This document shows positions 16,147-25,095 of a stretch of 64,000 bases of DNA, piece by piece. A program made the translations under genes and the position numbers. Source of the stretch: JACMLD01 sp039916305 (GTDB lineage Bacteria > Bacteroidota > Bacteroidia > Chitinophagales > Chitinophagaceae). The notes beneath the pieces were generated by a model. It was not told where the DNA came from. It did not search any database and saw nothing but the letters and a program-made list of their open reading frames with translations. The stretch spans positions 62,001 through 126,000 of the forward strand of contig JBDSLR010000017.1 of assembly GCA_039916305.1 (NCBI GenBank), read 5' to 3'. The number at the start of each line of letters is the position of its first letter. The first letter of the stretch is position 1.

Positions 16147-17436
16147 CTATTTCTTTGCAATTTTACCAGGGCCTGGCGTAAGTTCTTTTTTTACTTTGTC
16201 CTTTTTTGTTTGCGGGTTAAAATGCCGCAGAATGCGTACTTCCTTTTCAGTAAGGAAACGCCACTTGCTGCGTTGTACATTCTTTTTTGTAAGACCGGCA
16301 TACATAACGCGGTCAAGATTGCGCACATCATAGCCAAGGTGTTCAAATATGCGGCGCACAATTCGGTTGCGGCCACTGTGTATTTCTATGCCAATAATGG
16401 TTTTGTCTTTAGGATCCACATAACCCAGTGAATCCGGTGCAATAAAACCATCCTCCAGTTGCAGGCCCTGTACCAGCTTGTCAAAATCTGCTTTGGTAAG
16501 CGCTTTATCCAAACGTACCTCGTATATTTTCTTAATAAGGTTGGATGGGTGTGATAGTGTTTGCGCCAAATCGCCGTCGTTGGTGATCAGTAATACGCCA
16601 GATGTGTTGCGGTCAAGCCTGCCAACGGGATACACCCGTTCATCTGTTGCCCGTTTAATTAGATCCAGCACAGTTTTTCTTCCTTCCGGATCGTCAAGCG
16701 TAGTAATATAATCTTTGGGTTTGTTTAGTAAAATATACACCAGGTTTTTAGAAGGAGTAATTTTTTTACCTTTTATAGTAATGGTGTCTTTCTGAGAAAC
16801 TTTTGTACCCGGTTCTTTAATGATAACGTCATTAACAGTCACATCTCCTTTTCGGATTAAATCTGCTGCATCCCTTCTTGAACAGATACCGCTATGCGCA
16901 ACGTATTTATTCAAGGGCATCAAATCAGTATTTTTCGTCTTCAGTTTACCATCATTTTCCGGCGCCGGAGTACCTGCTGCTGGCTGTTTTGCGTCCTGAG
17001 AAGATTTAATGCCCGGCTTTCCCTCATTCAACTGCAAGGCAGCCAACATTTTTTTCTCTTCCAGGCTGCCCGGTTTGGGGACACGGATTTTCTTTTCTGG
17101 TTCCTGTTTGGTATTAGTTGGGCGCTGGGCTGCTGCTGGTGCAGGCCTATTGTAAGCAGTTTCAGGCTTGCTGGTTTTGTTAACGGGTTGACTACTGCCT
17201 GCGGATTTTTTGAAACCGGTCTTTGGCCCGCGGGTGTCGTTTTTCGTTGCTGATTTTTCTACTCCTGACTCCTTGCTAATGACTCCTGACTTCTTAGCCC
17301 GCTTTTCTTCAAACCTTTTATCAATGGCTGCGGCCCTTTCTTTTTTAACCGATCTTTTTTCCTGCTTAAATTCTTCTTTTTTTGCAGCGTTGCTTTTGTA
17401 GGTAATAAACTTCTGAAACTGCTGATTTTTGCTCAT
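16147..17436 (-). CDS. RluB-type pseudouridine synthase with long basic N-terminal extension
   Basis: A 429-residue protein. Residues 1 to about 165 are low-complexity, rich in Lys, Ala, Pro and Ser. An S4 RNA-binding domain follows (MPLNKYVAHSGICSRRDAAD, about 170-225), then the RsuA/RluB catalytic domain with VGRLDRNTSGVLLITNDGDL (Asp near 274) and the GRNRIVRRIFEHLGYDV motif. RluB-type enzymes modify U2605 of 23S rRNA. The tail may add RNA affinity. It contains an in-frame DNA duplication (17261-17291) encoding two SGV repeats seven residues apart. It is cotranscribed with the RluA-type gene downstream. Confidence 0.93.
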   Translation of the reverse strand: MSKNQQFQKFITYKSNAAKKEEFKQEKRSVKKERAAAIDKRFEEKRAKKSGVISKESGVEKSATKNDTRGPKTGFKKSAGSSQPVNKTSKPETAYNRPAPAAAQRPTNTKQEPEKKIRVPKPGSLEEKKMLAALQLNEGKPGIKSSQDAKQPAAGTPAPENDGKLKTKNTDLMPLNKYVAHSGICSRRDAADLIRKGDVTVNDVIIKEPGTKVSQKDTITIKGKKITPSKNLVYILLNKPKDYITTLDDPEGRKTVLDLIKRATDERVYPVGRLDRNTSGVLLITNDGDLAQTLSHPSNLIKKIYEVRLDKALTKADFDKLVQGLQLEDGFIAPDSLGYVDPKDKTIIGIEIHSGRNRIVRRIFEHLGYDVRNLDRVMYAGLTKKNVQRSKWRFLTEKEVRILRHFNPQTKKDKVKKELTPGPGKIAKK

Positions 17437-17487
17437 GATAGATAATTTGCTGTTTTACAACAGTAATGATGAGCCGCAAAGATACGA

Positions 17488-17510
17488 AAAGAGCCCCGCA
17501 TTGGCTCTTT
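17488..17510 (-). terminator. Probable terminator of the LTxxQ-protein gene
   Basis: An 8-bp perfect stem, AAAGAGCC/GGCTCTTT (17488-17495 and 17503-17510), has a 7-nt loop and sits about 50 nt past the stop of the minus-strand gene at 17558. On the minus strand it is followed by TTCGTATCTTTG, only a weak U-tract. Confidence 0.5.
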
Positions 17511-17557
17511 CAATAAAGAGGCATTTTGCGAAGCTCATTTTCTATTATCAACCAACA

Positions 17558-18196
17558 TTATTTTGCAAATTCTCCTCTTCTGTGCCGTTGCTTTTTCATT
17601 TCTTCCAGCTGCTGCAGCTGATCCGCGGTTAAGATTGTTTTTAACTGCTCTTTCTGCTGCAGGGCCAGGGTTTTAAACTGTGCGCGTTTTTGCTCCTGGC
17701 TCAATGCATTGTCTGTATGAATTGATTTCATCTTAGCCGCCATATCGGTACGGATGGTTTTTAGCTGGCTGGCCTGTGCATCGGTTAGTCCCAATTTGAT
17801 TTTCATTTTTTCTGCCCTTGCACCAGCGTTCACTTTTGCCATTTCCATGCCGCGCTGTTTCATAGCTGCAACCTGGTCTTTTTGCGCTGGTGTTAGCAGT
17901 GCCTGCATTTGTGTGCGGTGTTCCTTGCGCAAATCATCCATTTTTGATTTGTATTCTTTTACAGTAATCTCATCATGCTTTTTCAGATCCATCAATTTTT
18001 TATGATAATCGGTATTGATGTTTTTAAATTGTTCTTTTTGCTGATCTGAAAAATTCAGTTTTTTTGCCAGCATACCACGTTCATGGTGCCTGGATTGCTG
18101 ATGATGCTTTTGCTTGGTTGGCTGATCCGGTTGCTGTGCGTTAACAGAGATGGCAGCTATTATCATGATTGCCATGCTTACTATTGTTTTTTTCAT
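17558..18196 (-). CDS. Periplasmic LTxxQ (Spy/CpxP-like) protein
   Basis: A 212-residue exported protein with signal peptide MKKTIVSMAIMIIAAISVNAQ and an almost entirely helical, highly charged mature part. Four LTxxQ-type units can be seen: NFSDQQKEQF, LTPAQKDQVAAM, LTDAQASQLKTI and LTADQLQQLEEM. Spy and CpxP use such motifs in a cradle-shaped dimer for periplasmic chaperoning and envelope-stress sensing. A His/Gln-rich stretch (QPTKQKHHQQSRHHERG) follows the signal peptide and could bind metal. No two-component partner is adjacent, so its regulation is unknown. Confidence 0.8.
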   Translation of the reverse strand: MKKTIVSMAIMIIAAISVNAQQPDQPTKQKHHQQSRHHERGMLAKKLNFSDQQKEQFKNINTDYHKKLMDLKKHDEITVKEYKSKMDDLRKEHRTQMQALLTPAQKDQVAAMKQRGMEMAKVNAGARAEKMKIKLGLTDAQASQLKTIRTDMAAKMKSIHTDNALSQEQKRAQFKTLALQQKEQLKTILTADQLQQLEEMKKQRHRRGEFAK

Positions 18197-18522
18197 TGTT
18201 GTATTTTTTTAGTACAGTATAATAGACATAGTATTGCCTTGCAGGTTTAATGGCAGGTATGTCTTTTAAGCAAGTGGTAAAATAGAAGGATTAATGGGCG
18301 AACGGGAATAAAATATGGAAGTATGAGATATGGAAGTGTTTGAATAAAGGCAACGCCTGCGCAGACTGTTGCAAAAATGTTAAAGCATTCGTCTCGCTGC
18401 TGTTACAGCCAGGATCAGCAATCTTGTAATCCAAAAGCATTTGTTAGTGAAAAAGTTAATAGTTGAAGCAGTAATGCAAGCTTGTGTCTGTATACTAAAT
18501 ACTATATATTTTGTACTACACC
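18197..18522. other. 326-bp gap with word-like repeats, no gene seen
   Basis: No convincing open frame. It contains ATATGGAAGT twice (18313-18322 and 18328-18337, period 15). It also has TTGTTAGTGAAAAAGTTAAT at 18441-18460, a near copy of a segment at 19731-19750 on the other side of rlmN. No terminator or RNA gene is apparent. Confidence 0.5.
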
Positions 18523-19569
18523 CTAATCTTTGTTCGCCAACTGGCCGCAGGCAGCATCAATGTCTTTTCCCCTGCTTACCCTCAAGCGTGCGTTAACGCG
18601 GTTTTTTGCCAGGTGGTTCATAAACTTTTCTACCACTTCCGGTTCAGGTTTGCGGTAGGTAGCCATGTCTATGGGGTTGTATTCAATTATATTAACGAGA
18701 TCAGCAGGTACCTGCCGGTAAATTTTTATCAGTTCTTCTGCATCTTTCAAAGAGTCATTGAAATCTTTAAAAAGAATATATTCAAACGTAATCTCATTGC
18801 CGGTTTGTTTGTAAAAATAATTGAGCGCTTCTATCAGCGATTTAATATCGTTGGTATCGTTTACCGGCATTATCTCGTGCCGCTTTGCATCATTGGCGGC
18901 GTGTAACGACAAAGCCAGTTTAAATTTTACCTTATCGTCGCCCAGCTGCCGGATCATTTTTGCCACGCCTGCAGTAGATACGGTGATGCGCCGCGGGCTC
19001 ATGCCCAATCCATCCGGTGAGGTAATTTTTTCGATGGCCTTCAATACATTTCTGTAATTGAGCAGGGGCTCGCCCATGCCCATAAAAACAATATTGCTTA
19101 GCTTTTTATGATAGACTTTTTCACACTGCTGGTTAAGCAATACTACTTCATCATAAATTTCATCAAACTCCAGGTTACGTTTGCGTTGCATATAACCCGT
19201 AGCGCAGAACTTACAGCTTAGAGAACAGCCTATCTGGGAAGAAACGCACGCGGTTTTGCGGTCATCGGTGGGTATTAACACTCCCTCTACCAGGTGGCCG
19301 TCAACCGTTTTAAAGCGGCTTTTAACGGTGCCGTCATCTGAATACTGTGTGGCGTCTGTATGCAGCGCAGGAAGGCTGAAGTGTTCATTTAATTTGATTC
19401 TTAGTTCTTTACTCAGGTTGGTCATGGCTTCAAAGCTGTGGGCCTGTTTCAACCAGAGCCATTCATAGACTTGTTTTGCCCTGAACTTCTTTTCGCCCAG
19501 GGTTTCAAAATACTGTTCCAGCTCATTCAACGCCAGGTGTCTTATATTCTTCTTTGCTGTTGCTAACAT
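18523..19569 (-). CDS. rlmN: Dual-specificity 23S rRNA/tRNA adenine-C2 methyltransferase RlmN
   Basis: A 348-residue radical SAM enzyme that methylates C2 of A2503 in 23S rRNA and A37 in some tRNAs. The [4Fe-4S] motif is CSLSCKFCATGY (CX3CX2C). The upstream Cys in KTACVSSQIG matches the cysteine family members use to resolve the protein-RNA adduct. The C-terminal RGKDIDAACGQL has the methyl-carrying Cys. ATG 19569 (MLATAKKNIRHLALN) was preferred to an extension to 19596, since the added nine residues look unrelated. It is a single gene flanked by related TTGTTAGTGAAA repeats. Confidence 0.96.
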   Translation of the reverse strand: MLATAKKNIRHLALNELEQYFETLGEKKFRAKQVYEWLWLKQAHSFEAMTNLSKELRIKLNEHFSLPALHTDATQYSDDGTVKSRFKTVDGHLVEGVLIPTDDRKTACVSSQIGCSLSCKFCATGYMQRKRNLEFDEIYDEVVLLNQQCEKVYHKKLSNIVFMGMGEPLLNYRNVLKAIEKITSPDGLGMSPRRITVSTAGVAKMIRQLGDDKVKFKLALSLHAANDAKRHEIMPVNDTNDIKSLIEALNYFYKQTGNEITFEYILFKDFNDSLKDAEELIKIYRQVPADLVNIIEYNPIDMATYRKPEPEVVEKFMNHLAKNRVNARLRVSRGKDIDAACGQLANKD

Positions 19570-19770
19570 GCTGCAAAGATACGCTGGCAGGCCCATTTGA
19601 GGCTTATATTTGTCAAATCAGTTGATGGTTTCACACGCTGATCGGTTGATTGGCTGAGCCGTAAAACAAGGCAGTACCAGAAGTTTCCACAATGAACAAT
19701 TCACTATATGTACATTGATAAAGTAGTTGCTTGTTAGTGAAATGTTTAATAGGTAAAAAAAGTTTGTAAC

Positions 19771-20967
19771 ATGAACACAGCGTATATAATTGATGCAGTA
19801 AGAACACCGGTTGCAAAATATGGAGGCGCCTTAAGCAGCATACGACCGGATGACCTGCTGGCCCATGTACTGAAGGCGTTGCTGTTGCGCAACCCCGGTA
19901 TTGATATTAATGCAATAGAAGACGTGATTGCCGGTGATGCCAACCAGGCGGGTGAGGATAACCGTGATGTGGCAAGAATGGCTGTATTGCTGGCCGGGTT
20001 GCCGGCAACAGTGGCAGGTAACACAGTAAACCGTTTATGCGCCAGCGGATTACAGGCTATTATGGATGCAGCCCGCGCCATTATGTGCAATGAAGGTGAA
20101 TTGTATATAGCAGCTGGTGTGGAAAGCATGACCAGGGCGCCATTTGTAATTGCCAAACAAGGCGGCGGTTGGAACCGGAACACAGAAATGCATGATACCA
20201 CCATTGGCTGGCGATTTACCAATAAGAAATTAGCCGCCATGCATTACCCATATAATATGGGCGAAACCGCGGAGAACGTTGCAAAACAATGGCAGATTGG
20301 CCGTGCAGAGCAGGATGCGTTTGCGCTGGCAAGCCAGGAGAAATATTTTGCTGCGCTGGAAAAAAATACCTGGGCAGCGGAAATAGCCGGCGTAGAGATT
20401 TTTGGTGGAAAAGAAGAAAAAATTTTCTTTGATAAGGATGAACATCCACGCAAAACCTCCCTGGAAAAATTGGCGGCGCTCAAGCCTGCTTTTAATGCAG
20501 CGGGTACCGTAACTGCGGGCAATGCCAGCGGTATCAATGATGGGGCTGCTGCCGTATTGCTGGCCAGTGAAAGGGCTGTTACTAAATACCAGTTGCAACC
20601 TATGGCAAAAATTATTTCAATGGCGGTCGCCGGCGTTGATCCGTCTATTATGGGCATTGGCCCGGTACCCGCCACACAAAAAGCATTGCAGCGTGCAGGC
20701 CTTCGCGTGGCAGATTTGGATTTGATTGAATTAAACGAGGCATTTGCTTCCCAGTCCCTTGCGTGTATAAAGGATCTTGGCCTGGATACCGCAAAGGTGA
20801 ATGTAAACGGTGGCTCTATTGCTATTGGTCACCCATTGGGTTGCAGTGGCGTACGCATCTCCACCACTTTATTGCACGAAATGAAAAGACGCGGCGCAAA
20901 ATACGGACTGGCCACCATGTGCGTAGGGGTAGGGCAGGGCGCTGCGGTTATTTACGAGCTTGTGTAA
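19771..20967 (+). CDS. Thiolase (acetyl-CoA acyltransferase, PcaF/PaaJ-like)
   Basis: A 398-residue degradative-type thiolase that cleaves 3-oxoacyl-CoA with CoA or condenses two acyl-CoAs. The nucleophilic Cys lies in NRLCASGLQAI (near residue 90). His is in GGSIAIGHPLGCSG (near 356), and the second acid/base Cys in TMCVGVGQGAAV (near 386). The sequence style, with AMHYPYNMGETAENVA in the middle, resembles 3-oxoadipyl-CoA thiolases. No other aromatic or beta-oxidation gene lies nearby to confirm a 3-oxoadipate role, so the substrate stays open. It is a single gene in plus orientation. Confidence 0.9.
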   Translation: MNTAYIIDAVRTPVAKYGGALSSIRPDDLLAHVLKALLLRNPGIDINAIEDVIAGDANQAGEDNRDVARMAVLLAGLPATVAGNTVNRLCASGLQAIMDAARAIMCNEGELYIAAGVESMTRAPFVIAKQGGGWNRNTEMHDTTIGWRFTNKKLAAMHYPYNMGETAENVAKQWQIGRAEQDAFALASQEKYFAALEKNTWAAEIAGVEIFGGKEEKIFFDKDEHPRKTSLEKLAALKPAFNAAGTVTAGNASGINDGAAAVLLASERAVTKYQLQPMAKIISMAVAGVDPSIMGIGPVPATQKALQRAGLRVADLDLIELNEAFASQSLACIKDLGLDTAKVNVNGGSIAIGHPLGCSGVRISTTLLHEMKRRGAKYGLATMCVGVGQGAAVIYELV

Positions 20968-21208
20968 GAGGACTTGCTGAATATTTGAAGCAGTAATAAT
21001 CGTTTTACTGCACAGGCCTGTTAGCTGCAAGAAAAAACATAGAGGCCAGGCAGGACGTTTTTAATGGATACCCCTGCAATTCAATATGCTGAAAGAAAAT
21101 CCTCACGTATTAGTAAACAGTTGTAGAAATAGACTGCAATAATTTTTTTGATAAATATTCCCGTAACCAATTTTTCTCTCAGGTGGACAGGGAATTTAAA
21201 TTTTTTTT
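20968..21208. other. 240-bp AT-rich gap
   Basis: Between the thiolase and the DinB-fold gene, both on the plus strand. I see no open frame, hairpin terminator or good TTTG/TAnnTTTG pair. A TTGAAGCAGTAAT word near 20985 also occurs near 18465. Confidence 0.35.
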
Positions 21209-21697
21209 ATGTGGCAGGATGCAGGATTTTTAACGGGTAAGCCCGATGTAAAAGCAGCCATGAAACAACTGGATCACTATATTGAAACATTGCCAGAACG
21301 GTACGGGGCTTTAAGTGAAGAAGTCATGCGGCAATTTTCTGCGCCTGGCAAATGGAGTAGGCTGCAGGTGCTGGGGCACCTGGTAGATTCTGCTATTAAT
21401 AACCTGAAACGTTTTACAGATATACAAGTTAGTCCGCAGCCATACACGGTGCAGGCTTACCAGCAAAATGAATTGGTAACCATTAATAATTACCAGGATT
21501 TGCCGCTGGCGCATGTGCTGCTTCTCTGGCAATTGCTGAACCAGCAGATTATTTATATTGCCGCAAACATACCGGCTGAAAAATTACATTACCCGGTCAA
21601 TCCCCAATATAGAAACAACGAAATGAAAACCCTGGCCTGGCTGATATGTGATTACGTAGCCCACATGGAACACCATATTAAACAGGAGTTTTCATAA
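21209..21697 (+). CDS. DinB-fold (DinB/YfiT) putative metalloenzyme
   Basis: A 162-residue four-helix protein of the DinB/YfiT superfamily. The three-histidine metal site is visible as GHLVDSAINN (His near 56) and HMEHHIKQEF (His near 153 and 157). Such proteins act as thiol-S-transferases or unknown hydrolases in low-GC and Bacteroidota species. They are unrelated to the polymerase DinB despite the name. There is no signal peptide. The role of this member is unknown. Confidence 0.85.
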   Translation: MWQDAGFLTGKPDVKAAMKQLDHYIETLPERYGALSEEVMRQFSAPGKWSRLQVLGHLVDSAINNLKRFTDIQVSPQPYTVQAYQQNELVTINNYQDLPLAHVLLLWQLLNQQIIYIAANIPAEKLHYPVNPQYRNNEMKTLAWLICDYVAHMEHHIKQEFS

Positions 21698-21755
21698 CAA
21701 ATCTTATTTTCTGTTGTCTGCCTTTTCCGCTAATTTTCAGTAAAACTTAGCAAGC

Positions 21756-22202
21756 ATGAAAATGATATTTCTTTTGTTGGCCTGTATCATCAGTATGGCA
21801 GTCAATGCACAGGATAGTACCTATAAGGAGCTGGTGGGTAAATATAAATTCCCGTCCGGCAGTGTGGTAGAAGAAGTGCTGGTAACCCTGGAAAACGGGG
21901 CAATAAATATGAATTCTACTGCCGGAATTTCTTTGCTTGAAAAGATTAAGGGCGATACATTTAATATTATCAGTTTTAACGGGATAGCCGTTTTTACAAG
22001 GAATGAAGCAAAAAAAATAACCGGGGTGCATATTGATGCAAGTGGCTATGTGTTGGATGGTGTTAAAGAAGCAGCAACAATAGCTGCGTTCTTAAATGAA
22101 GGCATAGCAGCAGGCGCGGTAACAACAAAAGCTCAGTTGCGGGCATTTATACAACCTGTTGTAAAACCACAGCGTAGGGAGGCATTCAATATTTACAATT
22201 GA
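21756..22202 (+). CDS. Small exported protein, DUF3471-like
   Basis: A 148-residue protein with signal peptide MKMIFLLLACIISMAVNAQ. The mature part starts STYKELVGKYKFPSG and runs as a small beta-sheet-rich domain (VEEVLVTLENGAINM), similar in style to the DUF3471 domain attached to serine-hydrolase and lipocalin-like proteins. I cannot assign a function. It overlaps the last 10 bp of the convergent DUF5686 gene. Confidence 0.65.
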   Translation: MKMIFLLLACIISMAVNAQDSTYKELVGKYKFPSGSVVEEVLVTLENGAINMNSTAGISLLEKIKGDTFNIISFNGIAVFTRNEAKKITGVHIDASGYVLDGVKEAATIAAFLNEGIAAGAVTTKAQLRAFIQPVVKPQRREAFNIYN

Positions 22203-24763
22203 AAATGAAAGCTGCCGAATACGCCAAAGCTGTTATTGGAGTTTTTATAAATGGGTGGGGGTATACCTGCAGGCGTGTTAATTTCCGGTGCAAAACGCCA
22301 TACCAGGTCAACCCGTAAACACCTGAATATATTATCCAGGCCAGTTCCTGCTTCCACATAAGGGTGGCCTTTTAAGGTACGCAGGCGGTAATTGCCGTAT
22401 TCTACATGATTTAATCTCCTGTTGGCATTTGTTAGATTGCCCCAAACGGCTTTTACATTCCAGAACTGGCGCATATTGGTCTTGCGCATAAAGGGCAGCA
22501 GGTTGATTAGTTTTTTCTCTAAATCGTGTTCTACATTAAAGCCGGCGTAAGAATCACTGTAAAATTCAAACCGGTTCATGAGGTTAAACCCGTGTTTGCT
22601 ATAATAATAAACTTCATTGCCGGGGTGCAGTTCCAATAACATAAATGGCAGGGCATCACTAAAAATTTTACCGGCATAGGCCTGGTAGTTGACCGCGCCC
22701 CAGCCATGCAGCCGGAATTTTTGTGAAATCATGCCGTGCAGTTTTTTATACTCATCCTGCCCGCCCATCAACCCTTTAATACCCGCTGAATAACGCATTT
22801 CAAATACCGGGTTATTGCCACGGATTTTAAAATCCTTGCGGTGGGTGCTAATCTTTTTTTCGCCGGGTGCATAACGCAGTTTAAGGCCAATCTCACTGCC
22901 GGTTACATCTTTGCCACTTAAGAAAAGCGAATCTTTATGTGGTAGCGGCGCAAAGGTTTCATAGCTGGTACGCAGCAGGAAGGGTTGTACTGAAAATCCA
23001 TTGGGCCATTCTTTGCCGGCAGATATCCTTATTTCATTAACCAGCATAAATTTTTGCCTGATGCCTGGCCGGCGTATCAGCTGGCTGAACACGTTATCGG
23101 TAGTTATCTCCTCATCATTATATTTGGCCCTGCCATTATCCAGGTCCTGCGTGTAGGAAGCATGTACCGAGTAACCCCCGGCGCCCGGAAATTTATATTT
23201 TACTTCTGCCTTACCTTTCAGCGCGTGATCGCCAAAACCATACGCCAGGTACCCGTGCAGCAGTAATTGCTTACTGAATTTTTCTGTGGTGGCCAGGTCA
23301 AAACGAAGACGCAATTTTTCCAGCTGGTTCCGGCTTATCCATTTATACCAGGGGCCAATCTCTATCTTGCCCAGTTTCTTTCTTCCATCCACAATGAACT
23401 CAAGCGTATTGGTGTATTTTTTAAAAAGCGGAATGGAAGTTAGCGTATCAATCATCTTATACACTTTCTGCTCATTAACGCTCAGTGGTTCGGGCCTGTT
23501 CAGTTGCCAGAAATCACGGCTGCGCAGGCGGGCACTGTCACTGATGTTTACTTGTTCTTTTTGTTTATTGTTTTCCAGGGCTTTTTCTATGTATGGCTGG
23601 TTAACCTGCACATTGTGGTACATGCTTGTTTTGCGCGCAATAACTGAAAGCTTATTTTTTTTCATGGGCGACATATCCGCCACAAATTTATCTTTTGAAA
23701 AAACCCAGGTGCTGTCATTCTGCTGCGTAAACTCCTGTACAATGCTTAACTTATTTACATAGTTGATATTGGCGGTGGCAGATATGGCCAGGTTGATTTT
23801 TTTTATGGCCCAGCTCTTATTATGGACCCAGCAATCGCCTGAAAAAGTATTTTCTCCCTCGCGTTTCGGATAAAAGAAAAGATGAAAATAATGCTGGCCT
23901 GAAATAAATTGTGTGTCAGCGCCCCGGTAATTATAATAGTTATCGCCCTGGCTGCTCAGCGGACTGATAAATTCTTTTCCAAACAGCAACATAAAATTTT
24001 CGTATGAATTGATGCGCTGGTTGATGCCGCCAATAAACTGTAGTATGGTTTCATTCTTAATGCCGGTTGTTTGAACGGCTTTTATATCTTCTTTGGCGCG
24101 GTAGGGGCTGGAGCTGTAATAAAAGTTAGACAAGGCCTCCGAAATAAATACTGGTAAGAAAGGCCGGTTTTCAGAAACGCTGTCTATATTATCCAATATA
24201 AATCCGAAAGGTCTTAATAGCTTATATTGATTAAATCCATCACGGTCAATATTGTTGATGTCAAATTCCAGTTTATTATACAGTTCGTACCCATATGAAT
24301 TAAATTTATAGGGGTTGTTGACGGGCTTGCTTTTTACAATGCGCTTCCACCATAACAAACCCTTATTATACGTATGCGAGACAATAACACTGTCTGCCTC
24401 CTTACCCTGGTACATGGACAATTGCAATGCGGCCGTGTCTTTTCCGGGATGGATGACTATGGATAAGTTTTTAAATCCCACATAAGTAATCAGCAGGGTG
24501 TCTTTTTTTGTATTGCTGAAAGCGATGCGGAAATTGCCAAGACTGTCAGTAATAGTACCCCTGTGCGATGTTTTCCAGACCACGCTGGCAAAAGGAATTT
24601 TCTCTAAAGTAAACTGGTTGCTTACGCTGCCATGGATAAATTTTTCCTGGGCGTTGAGCGATGTATTGCTGAACAAAAATATAAGAATGGCAGTGACAGC
24701 CTGCAATGAGCAAATGGCAGCCCTATTTATAAATGAGGTATTTGATTTTGCAGCTATACGCAT
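22193..24763 (-). CDS. DUF5686 outer-membrane protein with CarboxypepD-regulatory-like domain
   Basis: An 856-residue protein. After a signal peptide (ending SNTSLNAQ near residue 38) comes a carboxypeptidase-regulatory-like beta-sandwich (IHGSVSNQFTLEKIPFASVV to about 115). The DUF5686 region follows with the characteristic NPYKFNSYGYELYNKLEFD stretch near 150. The last 450 residues alternate in beta-strand pattern and end in FGSFHFQL, a terminal Phe/Leu strand typical of outer-membrane barrels. The family is widespread in Bacteroidota and has no proven function; a barrel without a TonB plug is likely. It stands alone on the minus strand. Confidence 0.85.
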   Translation of the reverse strand: MRIAAKSNTSFINRAAICSLQAVTAILIFLFSNTSLNAQEKFIHGSVSNQFTLEKIPFASVVWKTSHRGTITDSLGNFRIAFSNTKKDTLLITYVGFKNLSIVIHPGKDTAALQLSMYQGKEADSVIVSHTYNKGLLWWKRIVKSKPVNNPYKFNSYGYELYNKLEFDINNIDRDGFNQYKLLRPFGFILDNIDSVSENRPFLPVFISEALSNFYYSSSPYRAKEDIKAVQTTGIKNETILQFIGGINQRINSYENFMLLFGKEFISPLSSQGDNYYNYRGADTQFISGQHYFHLFFYPKREGENTFSGDCWVHNKSWAIKKINLAISATANINYVNKLSIVQEFTQQNDSTWVFSKDKFVADMSPMKKNKLSVIARKTSMYHNVQVNQPYIEKALENNKQKEQVNISDSARLRSRDFWQLNRPEPLSVNEQKVYKMIDTLTSIPLFKKYTNTLEFIVDGRKKLGKIEIGPWYKWISRNQLEKLRLRFDLATTEKFSKQLLLHGYLAYGFGDHALKGKAEVKYKFPGAGGYSVHASYTQDLDNGRAKYNDEEITTDNVFSQLIRRPGIRQKFMLVNEIRISAGKEWPNGFSVQPFLLRTSYETFAPLPHKDSLFLSGKDVTGSEIGLKLRYAPGEKKISTHRKDFKIRGNNPVFEMRYSAGIKGLMGGQDEYKKLHGMISQKFRLHGWGAVNYQAYAGKIFSDALPFMLLELHPGNEVYYYSKHGFNLMNRFEFYSDSYAGFNVEHDLEKKLINLLPFMRKTNMRQFWNVKAVWGNLTNANRRLNHVEYGNYRLRTLKGHPYVEAGTGLDNIFRCLRVDLVWRFAPEINTPAGIPPPIYKNSNNSFGVFGSFHFQL

Positions 24764-25095
24764 CCTGGTTCTACTGGGGTTAGCGGTTCCCGGATACTGG
24801 AATTAGGCGGTTTTGGTTAGGAAACACGGAGCGTTGAAGTTAGACATTAAAACGGCATTAAAAGAATGGTTTGCCGCATTTTTTTGGTGGTTAAGAAACT
24901 GTCTGCAGATAGGCCACAGTATGACTATATAGCACCAAATGGGCCTAACCAAAATGCAGGCCGAACGCAGCATTATCAAATGCAAGATTTTGGGAAAGGG
25001 CGTATGCGTTACGTTCTAATGATAACAGCTTAAGCCGGCGCGCTTTCAATAATGGAGCCGTTATTGTTGTTTGATAGTAGCCTCAGCAGCCCAGA
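24764..25095. other. 332-bp gap, nothing identified
   Basis: Between hisS (which ends here) and the DUF5686 gene, both on the minus strand. A 60-codon frame at 24803-24985 lacks any recognisable feature. A weak AATAATGG/CCGTTATT hairpin near 25051-25068 could be a hisS terminator, but no clear U-tract follows. Confidence 0.35.

Noticed and set aside
24803..24985. 60-codon minus-strand frame in the gap before hisS
   Set aside because: Short, no signal or motif and no family resemblance; probably non-coding.
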